Origin: JASHUC01 sp035606175
GTDB lineage: Bacteria; Pseudomonadota; Gammaproteobacteria; Steroidobacterales; Steroidobacteraceae
NCBI GenBank assembly: GCA_035606175.1
Contig: DATNFW010000104.1
Coordinates: 1 to 64,000 of the forward strand
Reading direction: 5' to 3'
DNA: 64,000 nt
The notes beneath the pieces were generated by a model. It was not told the origin of the DNA, did not search any database, and worked only from the letters and a program-made list of their open reading frames with translations. Of this stretch, positions 1 to 8,762 are shown piece by piece. Position 1 is the first letter of the stretch; every line of letters starts with the position of its first letter. Position numbers and translations under genes: made by a program.

Positions 1-3000
1 CACGCCCGATCGTGTCGTAGTTCACGTTGGTGGCGCCCACATTGTTGTTGTAGCCGGGAATCGCGCCGACCCACCGCGGCCATGCATCGAAGAGATTGTC
101 GATGCCGGCGCGCAGCGCCAGGTGATCATTGATGCTGAAGCTCCCGAAAAGGGCGTACAGGTTGTACTCACCGGCACCCAGCTGACCGGGGGAGGAGCCC
201 GGAGGCGTTGTGAGCCCGGGCAGGTGCTGCCAGCGGACACCGACCGAGAAAGGGCCCACGGCATAGTTCAGCGTCGTGTACAGCTTGTAGCGGAAGTAGG
301 AATCGACATTGGTGGCGTCATTCACAAAAGTGGTGCCGACGTAACCGACCCACTGCGCTCCGGCGAACGCAGCCTCGGAGTACTCCTGCAGATAATTCCC
401 GACAACGTTCAGACTGAATGTGCCGGGCACATGGGTGAACACCCAGCCGATGTCCGACGGCCGCATACTCCAGTCGTACTCCAGGTCGAAGCCGGCGGTC
501 TTGATGCCGCCCGAGTTGACGAATGTCGCGTTGTAGTTACGCACGGCGCCGTAGAAATCGCCGACCGCCGGTGCGTATTCCCGATTGATGAGCGCGCAGA
601 AGGGATTGTGGGCAGCCATCTGCGCGCCGGTATACGTGCCGAACGAGGCGCCCATGTAGCTGTTGAAAGCCGGATCGAAGCACTGCTGATAGACCGTCGC
701 GAACGCCGGCTCAGTGATCGCGCCGTCGAGCTGGATGTGGTAGTAGTCGATCGACATCGACATCTTCGACACGAGCGGATTGTCGAACGGCACGCGCAGC
801 ACGATGCCGGCCGTGATCGTCCGGGCGACCTCGGATTTGAGTTGCGGGTTACCGCCCGTGAGCGCGAGCGCGAACGGGAACGGAGCCGGGCTCGGACCAT
901 TGAAGAAGTAATCGTAGCTGTTCGCCGCTTGACTGCCCGGCGCCATCAGCGCATCGGCCGTACTCTGCGGCATCCCGCCGCGCACCATCAGATAATTGCA
1001 GAGCGCCTGCACGTTCAGACGATTGTTAGCTGAATTGGAGGGGCTGTTGCCCCACGTGGGTGTAATCGAATACACCGCGCAGGGATCCGTCGCATTGAGC
1101 GCCAATGAGCTGCTGCCTTTGGGCGTGAACAGCTCGGCGACGTTCGGCGCACGATTGGCGACCTCGAGACCCCCGCGAAACGACACCCAGTCGGTGACTG
1201 CCCAGTTCCCCATGACCTTGAAGGTGTTCACGCTACCTTCCGGGTTGTACTCCGAAAAGCGGTATCCGGGATCGATCTCGAGCGACTTGACACCAGGCAG
1301 GTCCTTCAGGATCGGAATGGCCGCTTCCGCGTAGAGCTCTTTGACGGTCGTCGCGCCCTGGACGGCGACCGGCAGAATGATGTTCTGGATGGTCTCCGGA
1401 AAGAACTGGTTTGCGTTGTAGCCGGAGTCGGGGTTGAAGCCGAAATCATCCTTGCGCCAATCGGCGCCGAAAGCCATCTGCAGCTTGCCGGCATGGAACG
1501 GCATGTCGAACAGGCTACCCTGGGTGTCGAGCTCGACGATCTCCTGCGTCAGCTGCGAGACTGTGTTCATCCGCATCAAAATCCAGTCGGCGCAATTGCT
1601 GGAAAACGCGCTCGGACCCACGTTCGCCGGTACGCCGCCCGTCGACGTGAAGATGGGCAACCCCGAGGTACAGGAGCCGGCGACAGCCAGCGGATATGTG
1701 TTGGTGAATCCCTGACCGTACAGATTGGAGTTGAACAGCTCCTGCGTGCGACCCCAGTTCGCGTAGCCGTTCGGCTGCTGTTCATCCACGTTGGTCTGGC
1801 CGTGGGAGCCGTAGACGTCCCAAGTCCAGCCGTTGGCCCACGCCCAAGGCGTATCGCCCTTGAAGCCGAAGGTCAGCTGATAGACGGTTGAAGTGTTGTC
1901 CTCGGCGAAGCCGCCGATGTAGGGCATGGCGCCGTTGAACTGCCAAGGCGCGGCAGGGTTGGGTCGCGAGCTAAGGAGCGAAGCCAGCCCCGGCGGCACC
2001 GGGTGTAGCGTGGCGGGGCCAATGGGGAAAGCCAGGTTGACTCCGGCCACCGTGGGCGGCGCCGTGGGTTGGGTTGCCCCCGGCGGAATCTGGCCGAATG
2101 TCGGGGAGGCGGGATTGTCCCAGGCCCCCGTGTAGGGAATATAGGTCGACCACACGCTCTCGAGCGCCGAGGGAGCGGAGCTCTGCCAGTTGGTCTTCGT
2201 TTCGCTGAACGTCAGGCTCGTGTATGCCGTGACATGGTCGTTCAGGTTGTAGTGCGCGGCGGCGTACGCGGACCACTTAGTCATCGGAATCTGCAGTGGG
2301 TCGCTCTGAGTATTGTTCCAACCCAGAGTGCCGTCCGGATTGATCTTGTACCCCGACGAGCCGCCGACGGGTCCCGTATAGGGATGCGCGGGATTCATCG
2401 GGTTGTTGATATCGAATACGCTGCCGTTCTGGTCGATGAAATAGCCTTGCGATGCCGGGGACAGCCAGCCATTCGTGGGGTTGTTGCACGGTGCCCCCGG
2501 AAAGCAAGCCGGGGCGTAATACTCCGGCAGCGGCACGGTACCTGCACGCGTGCCGGGATCGTTGAATCCGGCCTTCACCCAGTCGTGATTGACGCCGTTG
2601 ACGCCGCCGACCTTGGACCAGGTCAGCGCCACCATGAAATTGCCCCTGTTGTCGGCGAAATTTGAGCCGATGAGAGCACTGATCTGGTTCTGTTGGTCGT
2701 CTCCGACCTGGCTGACACCGCTTCGCGCATCGACTTGGAAGCCCTGAAAGTTCTGCTTCAGCTTGAAATTGACCACGCCTGCGATCGCATCGGCGCCGTA
2801 GGTGGAGGCCGCGCCGCCGGTGATGGTCTCGATGCTGTCAATGGCCGCGGTCGGAATGGTGCTCACATCGACCACCAGGGCTGCGTTGATAGGCTGGATG
2901 CGCTGCCCGTCCACCAATACGAGCGTGCGGTTGGCGCCCAGGCCACGCAGGTTCAGAGTCGCCGCGCCGGGTGTGGCGGTGGCCGACGGGAAGGGCTGCT

Positions 3001-3421
3001 GCGCAGAGCTTAGTGCACTCTGGCTCGCCGAGGGGGCGAACTGAGGCAACTGGTTGAGCGCAGTCTCAATGGCAATCGACGAGTTTTGCTGAAGCACGTC
3101 GGCGTTGACCGTCACGATCGGGCTCAGCGATTCGTAGTCGCGCCGACGGATGCGCGAACCGGTCACGACGACCTCGGAAAGCCCGTTCTGATCCGCGCCG
3201 CCTCCCGCCGGGGCGCTCGGGGCGGCCACGCCTCCGACCGGACCTTGTGGTTGCGTGTTCTGAGCCAGCTCCGCTTGGCCCTGCACCGCGCTAGCGTCGG
3301 CGGCATCCGCTCGAGCATTCGGCAGCAAAGCTGTCCCGACGCTGGAGGCGATCGCGAGCGCAACGGCGGAAGAGACGGAAACTCGGGTCCGGCTGGCAGA
3401 TCGAAGGATCGGATTGCTCAT
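1..3421 (-). CDS. TonB-dependent receptor, 3' end outside the window
   Basis: Outer-membrane TonB-dependent transporter, about 1140 codons visible; the reading frame stays open to position 1. The ATG at 3421 follows a GGGGA ribosome-binding site and opens a signal peptide of about 45 residues. A short Gln/Pro/Gly-rich stretch precedes the plug entry EVVVTGSRI. The plug contains RGLGANRTLVLVDG and a TYGADAIAGVVNF segment. The last visible residues include AGIDNLFD, the usual motif some 30-40 residues before the C-terminus of these barrels, so only about 10-15 residues should be missing. The protein is longer than siderophore receptors and resembles the large receptors abundant in environmental gammaproteobacteria. 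The substrate cannot be told. It is divergent from a kinase/regulator pair, which may control it. I checked the frame at several points and saw no interruption. Confidence 0.9.
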   Translation of the reverse strand, partial: MSNPILRSASRTRVSVSSAVALAIASSVGTALLPNARADAADASAVQGQAELAQNTQPQGPVGGVAAPSAPAGGGADQNGLSEVVVTGSRIRRRDYESLSPIVTVNADVLQQNSSIAIETALNQLPQFAPSASQSALSSAQQPFPSATATPGAATLNLRGLGANRTLVLVDGQRIQPINAALVVDVSTIPTAAIDSIETITGGAASTYGADAIAGVVNFKLKQNFQGFQVDARSGVSQVGDDQQNQISALIGSNFADNRGNFMVALTWSKVGGVNGVNHDWVKAGFNDPGTRAGTVPLPEYYAPACFPGAPCNNPTNGWLSPASQGYFIDQNGSVFDINNPMNPAHPYTGPVGGSSGYKINPDGTLGWNNTQSDPLQIPMTKWSAYAAAHYNLNDHVTAYTSLTFSETKTNWQSSAPSALESVWSTYIPYTGAWDNPASPTFGQIPPGATQPTAPPTVAGVNLAFPIGPATLHPVPPGLASLLSSRPNPAAPWQFNGAMPYIGGFAEDNTSTVYQLTFGFKGDTPWAWANGWTWDVYGSHGQTNVDEQQPNGYANWGRTQELFNSNLYGQGFTNTYPLAVAGSCTSGLPIFTSTGGVPANVGPSAFSSNCADWILMRMNTVSQLTQEIVELDTQGSLFDMPFHAGKLQMAFGADWRKDDFGFNPDSGYNANQFFPETIQNIILPVAVQGATTVKELYAEAAIPILKDLPGVKSLEIDPGYRFSEYNPEGSVNTFKVMGNWAVTDWVSFRGGLEVANRAPNVAELFTPKGSSSLALNATDPCAVYSITPTWGNSPSNSANNRLNVQALCNYLMVRGGMPQSTADALMAPGSQAANSYDYFFNGPSPAPFPFALALTGGNPQLKSEVARTITAGIVLRVPFDNPLVSKMSMSIDYYHIQLDGAITEPAFATVYQQCFDPAFNSYMGASFGTYTGAQMAAHNPFCALINREYAPAVGDFYGAVRNYNATFVNSGGIKTAGFDLEYDWSMRPSDIGWVFTHVPGTFSLNVVGNYLQEYSEAAFAGAQWVGYVGTTFVNDATNVDSYFRYKLYTTLNYAVGPFSVGVRWQHLPGLTTPPGSSPGQLGAGEYNLYALFGSFSINDHLALRAGIDNLFDAWPRWVGAIPGYNNNVGATNVNYDTIGR

Positions 3422-3575
3422 ATATATTGTCCCCTGTCGGCTGCCCAGACCAAAGCGCGGCGACACCATTTGCGGTGAGGCGTTTCATCGCGGCTCCTGC
3501 GAGGCGTATGTCGGCCTCAGGCCGTTCGGCACCGAATGTTCGCGCAAGCGATGTGGACGGCCACTGACGCGGGCA

Positions 3576-3608
3576 TGAACGGACGATGAACGATTCATGA
3601 ATGAACGC
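3576..3608. promoter_or_regulatory. Three 11-bp-period direct repeats, possible OmpR/PhoB-family operator
   Basis: TGAACG at 3576, TGAACG at 3587 and TGAATG at 3598 start exactly 11 bases apart. Tandem half-sites one helical turn apart are the usual target of OmpR/PhoB winged-helix regulators. They lie between the receptor gene and the kinase gene, upstream of both. Binding by the adjacent regulator is inference. Confidence 0.4.
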
Positions 3609-3682
3609 CGTCCCGGGCTTGCCAGGGGAGGGGCAGGCGGGCGATCCTCGGCGGAACCGTTCGCGAAATTCACCGGGTCGAA

Positions 3683-5260
3683 ATGCTCCTTGGAACCTTG
3701 CGTGCGAAGCTCGCTGCGACGGCGGCAGCAGGCTTCGTGTTGACCGGGCTCATGACGGTGCTCGTCCTGCAGACGACGCGGGACGCGCACCAGGTGGTGC
3801 AGCAGGCCGAGGCGAGCCACGACCGGATGCGAGTCTTCGCGCGGCTCCAATCCACTGCCAACCGCCTCCAGCAGCTCACGTATCAAAAAGTGCGGACGGA
3901 CGATGCGCGCAGTGCCGCGGAGCAGCGCGCAGCGCGTGACGATTTCGTCGCAGCGCTCGCGGCGCTACGCGCCTCGCCGCAGTCGAGCGATACCGACCGT
4001 CGGCTGGTTGTAACGGTGGAGCGCGAGGGCGAGGCAGTCCTCGGACTCTTCTCCCACGGAAAAGACATCGTGAAGGCCGTCGATCAGGCGTGGCGCACGG
4101 GCGGCTCTCACGCGGCTCTCGTTGAGGTGCAGGTGCGCTCAGAGCCGTACCGAGTCTTCGCGGACACCGTGAGCCGCGAAGTCGAACGCGAGGATCAGCG
4201 GGTCTCGGCGGCGACCTCGCGTGCGGTGGCGGGACAGCACGCGGTCCGGCGCGCGGCGCTCGTGGGACTTGCACTGGCGCTGGCGCTCTCCGTGGCAGTT
4301 TTTGCCGTGCTCCTGACGCGTCTCGGTCCTGGACTGAAGCGCCTCGCGCGCGGCGCGCGCGCCTTTGGGTCGGGCGATCTCGCGCACCGCATTCATCTGC
4401 CCGGACGCGACGAGCTCGCCGAACTCGCGGCCGTCTTCAACTCGATGGCGCGGGAACTCTCCGATAAGCAGCAGGCCCTGCAGGAGCATCGCGCGGGCCT
4501 GGAGCGTGCGGTGGCCGAACGCACGGGGGAGCTCGAACGCGCCAACGCGGCGCTCTCGGCCGAAGACGAGCGGCGTCGCACTTTTCTGGCCGAGGCGAGC
4601 CACGAGTTGCGCATGCCGCTCACGATCATTCGCGGCGAGGCGCAGGTTGCACTCAGGGCGGGGGATCAGGGTGGCCCGGACGCCACGGAGGCGCTCGAAC
4701 GCATCCTGGAGCAGACGCGCGCTCTCACGCGGCTCCTCGACGATCTCTTTCTGATTGCGCGGGCCGAGGCCGGGGGCCTGCGGCTCAACTTGCGCACCGC
4801 AGATCTCGGGGAGCTCGTGCTGCGGGTCGCACTCGATTTCTCGACGATCGCTTGCGAGTCGGGTGCGACAGTGCGCGCCGACGCGCACGGCGGAATTCTC
4901 GCCAGGATCGATCCGGATCGGGTTCGACAGGCGCTCGCAGCGCTGATCGATAACGCGCTCCGCCACACCCGGCCAGGCGTCAATGTCCACGTCGGCGCGC
5001 GGGCGGAGGACGGTTGGATCACCATTGCCGTATCCGATGACGGTCCGGGGATCGATCCGGCAGCAGCTGCGGAGCTCTTCGGCCGTTTCCGGCGCGGCCG
5101 GACTCGGAGCGATGGCTCGGGGCTCGGGCTCACGGTTGTGCGCGCCCTCGCTGAGGCACATGGAGGAACCGCGAGCATCGGCAATGCCGAGCAAGGCGGT
5201 GCACGCGCGGTCCTGAGGCTTCCATGGGCCGCTGAGCCGATCATGGCGAAGACAGCCTGA
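3683..5260 (+). CDS. Sensor histidine kinase
   Basis: Inner-membrane sensor kinase of 525 residues. A first membrane segment lies at about residues 8-30, followed by a periplasmic region of about 155 residues with no domain I recognise, and a second membrane segment at about 190-212. HAMP and coiled coil follow to about 290. The HisKA box EASHELRMPL places the phosphorylated histidine at residue 307. The HATPase region has the N box (ALIDNALRHT), G1 (DDGPGID) and G2 (GSGLGLTVV). Its stop overlaps the start of the downstream regulator (TGATG), so the two are translationally coupled. The signal is unknown. The ATG at 3683 has only a weak ribosome-binding site, but residues directly after it form the first membrane helix. 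Confidence 0.93.
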   Translation: MLLGTLRAKLAATAAAGFVLTGLMTVLVLQTTRDAHQVVQQAEASHDRMRVFARLQSTANRLQQLTYQKVRTDDARSAAEQRAARDDFVAALAALRASPQSSDTDRRLVVTVEREGEAVLGLFSHGKDIVKAVDQAWRTGGSHAALVEVQVRSEPYRVFADTVSREVEREDQRVSAATSRAVAGQHAVRRAALVGLALALALSVAVFAVLLTRLGPGLKRLARGARAFGSGDLAHRIHLPGRDELAELAAVFNSMARELSDKQQALQEHRAGLERAVAERTGELERANAALSAEDERRRTFLAEASHELRMPLTIIRGEAQVALRAGDQGGPDATEALERILEQTRALTRLLDDLFLIARAEAGGLRLNLRTADLGELVLRVALDFSTIACESGATVRADAHGGILARIDPDRVRQALAALIDNALRHTRPGVNVHVGARAEDGWITIAVSDDGPGIDPAAAAELFGRFRRGRTRSDGSGLGLTVVRALAEAHGGTASIGNAEQGGARAVLRLPWAAEPIMAKTA

Positions 5261-5961
5261 TGTCGCTGCTGCTCGTGGAAGACGACGAGCGTGTGAGGCG
5301 GTTCGTCGTGCGCGGTCTGGAGGCGGAGGGCTACACGGTTTCGATCGCCTGTGATGGCCCGCAGGGCTTCGCGCTCGCCAAAGGCGAGCCATTCGAGGTC
5401 GTGATTCTCGATGTGATGTTGCCTGGCTATTCCGGAAAGGACCTCTGCCAGCGTCTCAGAACGGCCGGTGTCGGGGCGCCGATTCTCATGCTGACGGCTC
5501 TCGATGCGGTCGAGGACAAGGTGGACGGGCTTCGCAACGGTGCGGACGACTATCTCACCAAGCCTTTCGATTTCGATGAGCTGCTCGCCCGAATCGAAGC
5601 CCTGATCCGCCGCTCGAAGGGCAGTGTCACGGAGCCCGCTCGGGTGCTCCAGGCGGGCGATGTCACGCTCGATCGCGAGTCGATGACGGTGCGCAGCCGG
5701 GGCAGGCCGATCGATCTCACGCTCAAAGAGTTCCAGCTGCTCGAGCTGCTCATGAGCTCACCGTGGAAGGTGCTGAGCCGCACCCGCATCCTCAACAAAG
5801 TTTGGAACTACGATTCGGACCCGCTCACGAATGTCGTGGACGTATACATCCGGCGGCTGCGCACGAAGCTCGGCTGGGACCCCGATCGGGGACTGATCCG
5901 CACGTTAAGGGGTTATGGGTACAAATTCGACCCGGTCGGGCAATCGGACGAGGAATCGTGA
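5260..5961 (+). CDS. OmpR-family response regulator
   Basis: Two-component regulator of 233 residues. The receiver domain (about 1-115) has acidic pocket D8/D9, phospho-acceptor D51 in ILDVMLP, the conserved Thr of MLTAL and Lys of TKPF. The C-terminal winged helix (about 130-228) contains LTLKEFQLLELL and ends with IRTLRGYGYKF, typical of OmpR/PhoB output domains. It starts inside the stop codon of the kinase gene and is its cognate partner. The 11-bp-period repeats at 3576-3608 upstream of the kinase are the obvious candidate target. Target genes are unknown; the divergent TonB-dependent receptor is the best guess. A 7-bp GC hairpin at 5966-5985 follows the stop but lacks a T-run. Confidence 0.95.
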   Translation: MSLLLVEDDERVRRFVVRGLEAEGYTVSIACDGPQGFALAKGEPFEVVILDVMLPGYSGKDLCQRLRTAGVGAPILMLTALDAVEDKVDGLRNGADDYLTKPFDFDELLARIEALIRRSKGSVTEPARVLQAGDVTLDRESMTVRSRGRPIDLTLKEFQLLELLMSSPWKVLSRTRILNKVWNYDSDPLTNVVDVYIRRLRTKLGWDPDRGLIRTLRGYGYKFDPVGQSDEES

Positions 5962-6006
5962 ACGGCGGCCGGCGTGCACCGGCCGGTATACTCTCGCACG
6001 CCTCCG

Positions 6007-6630
6007 ATGAATATCGCCGTCCTCGCATCCCACGAAGGCACGACGCTGCAGGCGGTGCTCGATGCCTGCGCGGCGGGGAAGATTGCGGCGCGAGTGGCTC
6101 TCGTCATCGGCAACAATGCGGACTGCGGGGCGCTGCGCCGCGCCCGAGCCGCGGGTATCGCGAGCCTGCATCTATCGAGCGCGACGCACGCCGATCCGGT
6201 GCAGCTCGATCGCGCGATCGCGACGGCGCTGGCGCAGCACCGCATCGATCTCGTCCTGCTCGCCGGTTACATGAAGAGGCTCGGTCCGGCCACGCGTGAG
6301 GCATTCGCCGGGCGGATTCTCAATACTCATCCCGCTCTTCTGCCGCGTTTCGGAGGACAGGGCATGTACGGCGCGCACGTGCACCGCGCGGTGCTCGCGG
6401 CCGGCGAGCGCCAGAGCGGCGCCTCGATTCATCTGGTCGACGAGGGTTACGACACCGGCCCCGTGCTGGCGCGGGTCACCGTTCCGGTCGAGGCGGGCGA
6501 TACCGAAGCGACTCTTGCCGGGCGCGTCCAGCACGCCGAGCGCGCGTTGCTCATCGAGGTGCTCGCCGAAATCGCAAGCGGCCGGCGCCGGCTGCCTGGC
6601 GCGCCGCCGACTGATCCCGGGCCGCCCTAG
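6007..6630 (+). CDS. purN: Phosphoribosylglycinamide formyltransferase
   Basis: Transfers a formyl group from 10-formyltetrahydrofolate to GAR, the third step of purine synthesis; cytoplasmic, 207 residues, normal length. The ATG at 6007 was chosen because the fold begins directly with MNIAVLASHEGTTLQAV; an upstream in-frame start would only add residues without homology. The catalytic core is clear: the Asn/His segment ILNTHPALLPRFGG, the GMYGAHVHRAV loop and the Asp of HLVDEGYDTGPVLA. No purM lies beside it, so it is detached from the usual purMN pair. A TATACT at 5987-5992 may be a -10 element. Its stop codon overlaps the stop of the convergent THX gene. Confidence 0.92.
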   Translation: MNIAVLASHEGTTLQAVLDACAAGKIAARVALVIGNNADCGALRRARAAGIASLHLSSATHADPVQLDRAIATALAQHRIDLVLLAGYMKRLGPATREAFAGRILNTHPALLPRFGGQGMYGAHVHRAVLAAGERQSGASIHLVDEGYDTGPVLARVTVPVEAGDTEATLAGRVQHAERALLIEVLAEIASGRRRLPGAPPTDPGPP

Positions 6631-6782
6631 CCCTTCCGGCCGGGTGCGCCCCCGCCGATCCGGCTGGCGCCCGGCGCCCGGGTCGCAGTCTTTTGCTTCC
6701 TGGCCGGATCCTTCGGCCGCGACTTCCCGAACGAGCCGCGATATAGCTTGCCGCGGCGGGTCCTGCGATCACCCTTACCCAT
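6627..6782 (-). CDS. Small ribosomal subunit protein bTHX
   Basis: A 51-residue, very basic protein beginning MGKGDRRTRRGKLYRGSFG. This is the signature of the ribosomal protein THX family (S31-like), first known from Thermus, where it sits in the head of the 30S subunit. A Lys/Arg/Gly-rich tail follows (about 21-51), longer than in the Thermus protein. The start at 6782 is the only ATG that gives the family N-terminus. The TAG stop at 6629-6627 and the purN TAG at 6628-6630 share the palindrome CTAG, so the two genes converge with a 4-base overlap. Small genes like this are easily missed by annotation. The family call is from memory of the N-terminal motif. Confidence 0.82.
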   Translation of the reverse strand: MGKGDRRTRRGKLYRGSFGKSRPKDPARKQKTATRAPGASRIGGGAPGRKG

Positions 6783-6853
6783 GCGCACAGACTCCGATTC
6801 AATCCACGAAGGCCGCGCAGTCTATCATCCCGCGTGGCTCGACCCCGCAGCGT

Positions 6854-6897
6854 TGGCGAAGCCGGGACGGCACGCTGGCGAAGCCGGGACGGCAGGC
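6854..6897. repeat. Two tandem 22-bp units
   Basis: A 22-bp unit beginning TGGCGAAGCCGGGACGGCA is present twice back to back with one mismatch near its end. It lies in the 398-base stretch 6783-7180 between the THX and RRM genes. No credible gene is seen in that stretch; besides this repeat it holds the hairpin leader of the RRM gene. Confidence 0.85.
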
Positions 6898-7125
6898 TGT
6901 ATCTGCGCGATTACGGCCCCAAGGGCCGTCTTGTTCGGCGCCTCGCGTTCCGGTAAGGTGCGCCACGGTTCGTGACCTTTCCCTTTCCCTGCCGCCTGCC
7001 GCGACGTTCTACACGCCCGGCTTCCGAGTCTGAGAAAAGCCGAATCGTTGTCGATCCAGGTGGCAGAGCGCGGCCGCCGATTACACCCGTTTCGGCTGCC
7101 TCCCTGCCCTTATTTGCGATGTAGC

Positions 7126-7165
7126 GCCCGCGAGCGGACGAGAGCCGCGCGGGCTTTGTTTCTTT
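7126..7165 (+). promoter_or_regulatory. Terminator-like hairpin in the leader of the RRM gene
   Basis: GCCCGCG (7126-7132) pairs with CGCGGGC (7148-7154). An inner CGG/CCG stem follows an AG bulge, with a 7-base loop. TTTGTTTCTTT follows directly, as in an intrinsic terminator. Only two bases after the tract comes the AGGAG ribosome-binding site (7167-7171), with the ATG at 7181. A terminator shape in this place suggests attenuation or cold-dependent control, not simple termination. Confidence 0.55.
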
Positions 7166-7180
7166 CAGGAGTTCTTTGCA

Positions 7181-7459
7181 ATGACCAAGATCTATGTCGG
7201 CAATCTGCCGTTTTCGACCGGCGAGGACGAGATCCGCACGCTGTTCTCGCAGCACGGCACGGTGGAGTCCGTCAGCGTCATCACCGATCGGGACACGGGC
7301 CGCCCCCGCGGCTTCGCGTTCGTCGAGATGCCGCGCGCCGATGCTTCCCGCGCCATTCAGAATCTGAACGGCAAGGATCTCGGCGGCCGGCCTCTGCGCG
7401 TGAACGAGGCGCAGGAGCGCGGTGCCGGTGGCCGAAGCGGCGGTCCCAAGCGCTGGTAA
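7181..7459 (+). CDS. RRM-domain RNA-binding protein
   Basis: A 92-residue single RNA-recognition-motif protein. RNP2 is KIYVGNLPF (residues 3-11) and RNP1 is RGFAFVEM (about 46-53), both with the aromatic residues that stack on RNA bases. A short Gly/Arg-rich tail (GAGGRSGGPKRW) ends the protein. Bacterial proteins of this size are often induced by cold and thought to act as RNA chaperones. The start has a good AGGAG site 9 bases upstream, directly after the hairpin at 7126-7165. It converges on the outer-membrane protein gene; a nested GC hairpin at 7499-7534 lies between them. Confidence 0.93.
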   Translation: MTKIYVGNLPFSTGEDEIRTLFSQHGTVESVSVITDRDTGRPRGFAFVEMPRADASRAIQNLNGKDLGGRPLRVNEAQERGAGGRSGGPKRW

Positions 7460-7498
7460 TTCGGTGCTGAGCCGGCGCTGAGCCGGCCGCGTGCCGTC

Positions 7499-7534
7499 CG
7501 GCCCGTGTCCGCCCGTTGCGGCGGTCCTGGGCCG
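7499..7534. terminator. Nested GC hairpin between convergent genes
   Basis: CGGCCC (7499-7504) pairs with GGGCCG (7529-7534), enclosing a CCGCC/GGCGG stem. It lies between the convergent RRM and barrel genes and may terminate both, but there is no T-run. An 11-bp tandem duplication (GCTGAGCCGGC, 7466-7487) precedes it. Confidence 0.3.
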
Positions 7535-7547
7535 GGCGGCTCGAAAT

Positions 7548-8762
7548 TCAGAACGAGCCGTCGATCGCGTACCGTACCGCGAGCTGAGTGAGATTCTCAC
7601 TCACGAGCGGCGTCTCCCCTAGAAAGATCCGGCGGTTCGACTGGCTGCTGCGGACATGCAGCCATTCGAGCGTGAAGCGCCAGTGAGAGCCTGCGGTGTA
7701 GATGTAGGCGGCCGTCACTGCGTGCCCCCCTTGGATACCGCGCACGACCGGCGGGTCCGCATCCACTTCGAATTCATCGTAGCGCAGCGATACCGTGTTC
7801 CGGCCCCACTGCCGGGATGCAAGCAGATAGCGTGCTCTGAACGGCCACTCGAGCTGACCGACCCCGGCCGGCGCCACGTAGGTCTCCCCTTCCATCCATT
7901 GAGCGATCAGCGACCATCCGTCGCTCTCGAAGCGCGCTCCGGCACTGTCGAAATGGGTCGCCCACGCGTGCTCGCCCAATGCCGCATCGAACGATGCAGG
8001 GTCTGCGTGATTGTCGTAGTGGAGCGCGCGGAGCGTGAGCCGCTGCAGCCAGCGCAGCTCGACACCTTCATAGGTGCCGACCCGCCCGTCGATCTCATGG
8101 AATTCTTGAAAGCCCGCCACGGGCTGCGCGCCTCGCCGTCCTACCCGACCGAACAGTGTCGTCTGGGTATCGTCGAGTGCGAACCCGTGACTGGCGAGCG
8201 AGACTCCGGCCGGCTCGTTCCAGCCGAATGCTGCGCCGACGATCCCCACATCGAAATCATGACCGAGCCGCGTCCCGAGCCAGTCGATCTGCGTCTCGAC
8301 GCCTATCGTTCGCAGCTCCTCTGCGATCCAGCTATCGATCGCCGAGGAGGAGAGCGTGTACGGCGACTCCCAGCCGGCAGCGCGATTCTCGAGTGAGATC
8401 GGCGCGTAGAACGCGCCCGCTTTCACCCGCGCGCGAAATCCTGCGCGCGGATAGGGCCGCAGCTCGAGGTATGCCTCGGTGAGATCGATGGGATTCTTCT
8501 GGTACCCGCCCCAGGAGGAAGCATCGAGACGCAGCGCGACGATGCTGCCGATCGGCTCCGAGATGCCGATACGAAATCGGCCGAGCTCGAGGCCCGATCG
8601 ATTTTCCCCGTAGCGCACTGCACCGAGCCCGCCATCGAGAAACGAGCGGCGCCCATCCGAGCCCACGAGCCGGGTATCGAGCGAGAGCTGCCAGTCGGCG
8701 GCGGCCGCCGTGCCGCACGCGACTGTGCACAGCGCAGCCGCGAGTCTCAGTAAGCGTCCCAC
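7548..8762 (-). CDS. Predicted outer-membrane beta-barrel protein
   Basis: 404 residues starting from a GTG at 8762, which directly opens a signal peptide (VGRLLRLAAALCTVACGTAAAA, cleaved near residue 22). Upstream codons in this frame overlap the cupredoxin gene and show no leader, so GTG is preferred; the overlap with the upstream gene is 16 bases. The mature protein alternates aromatic and polar residues in amphipathic strands and ends VRYAIDGSF, with the terminal Phe typical of barrels inserted by the BAM complex. It resembles porin-like proteins of unknown substrate. Together with the cupredoxin gene upstream and the divergent GGDEF-EAL gene it forms a recurrent-looking three-gene neighbourhood. 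Function unknown. Confidence 0.75.
   Translation of the reverse strand: MGRLLRLAAALCTVACGTAAAADWQLSLDTRLVGSDGRRSFLDGGLGAVRYGENRSGLELGRFRIGISEPIGSIVALRLDASSWGGYQKNPIDLTEAYLELRPYPRAGFRARVKAGAFYAPISLENRAAGWESPYTLSSSAIDSWIAEELRTIGVETQIDWLGTRLGHDFDVGIVGAAFGWNEPAGVSLASHGFALDDTQTTLFGRVGRRGAQPVAGFQEFHEIDGRVGTYEGVELRWLQRLTLRALHYDNHADPASFDAALGEHAWATHFDSAGARFESDGWSLIAQWMEGETYVAPAGVGQLEWPFRARYLLASRQWGRNTVSLRYDEFEVDADPPVVRGIQGGHAVTAAYIYTAGSHWRFTLEWLHVRSSQSNRRIFLGETPLVSENLTQLAVRYAIDGSF

Noticed and set aside
122..1033. Plus-strand open frame of about 300 codons near the window start
   Set aside because: It is antisense to the TonB-dependent receptor, is rich in Arg/Val/Glu with no domain, and arises from the codon bias of the receptor gene.
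3291..3488. Minus-strand frame starting at an ATG upstream of the receptor start
   Set aside because: It is in another frame from the receptor and has no signal peptide or plug motifs; the ATG at 3421 fits both the ribosome-binding site and the signal peptide.
6748..6975. Small open frame between the THX and RRM genes
   Set aside because: No ribosome-binding site, no homology recognised, and it contains the 22-bp tandem repeat as frame-breaking low-complexity sequence.
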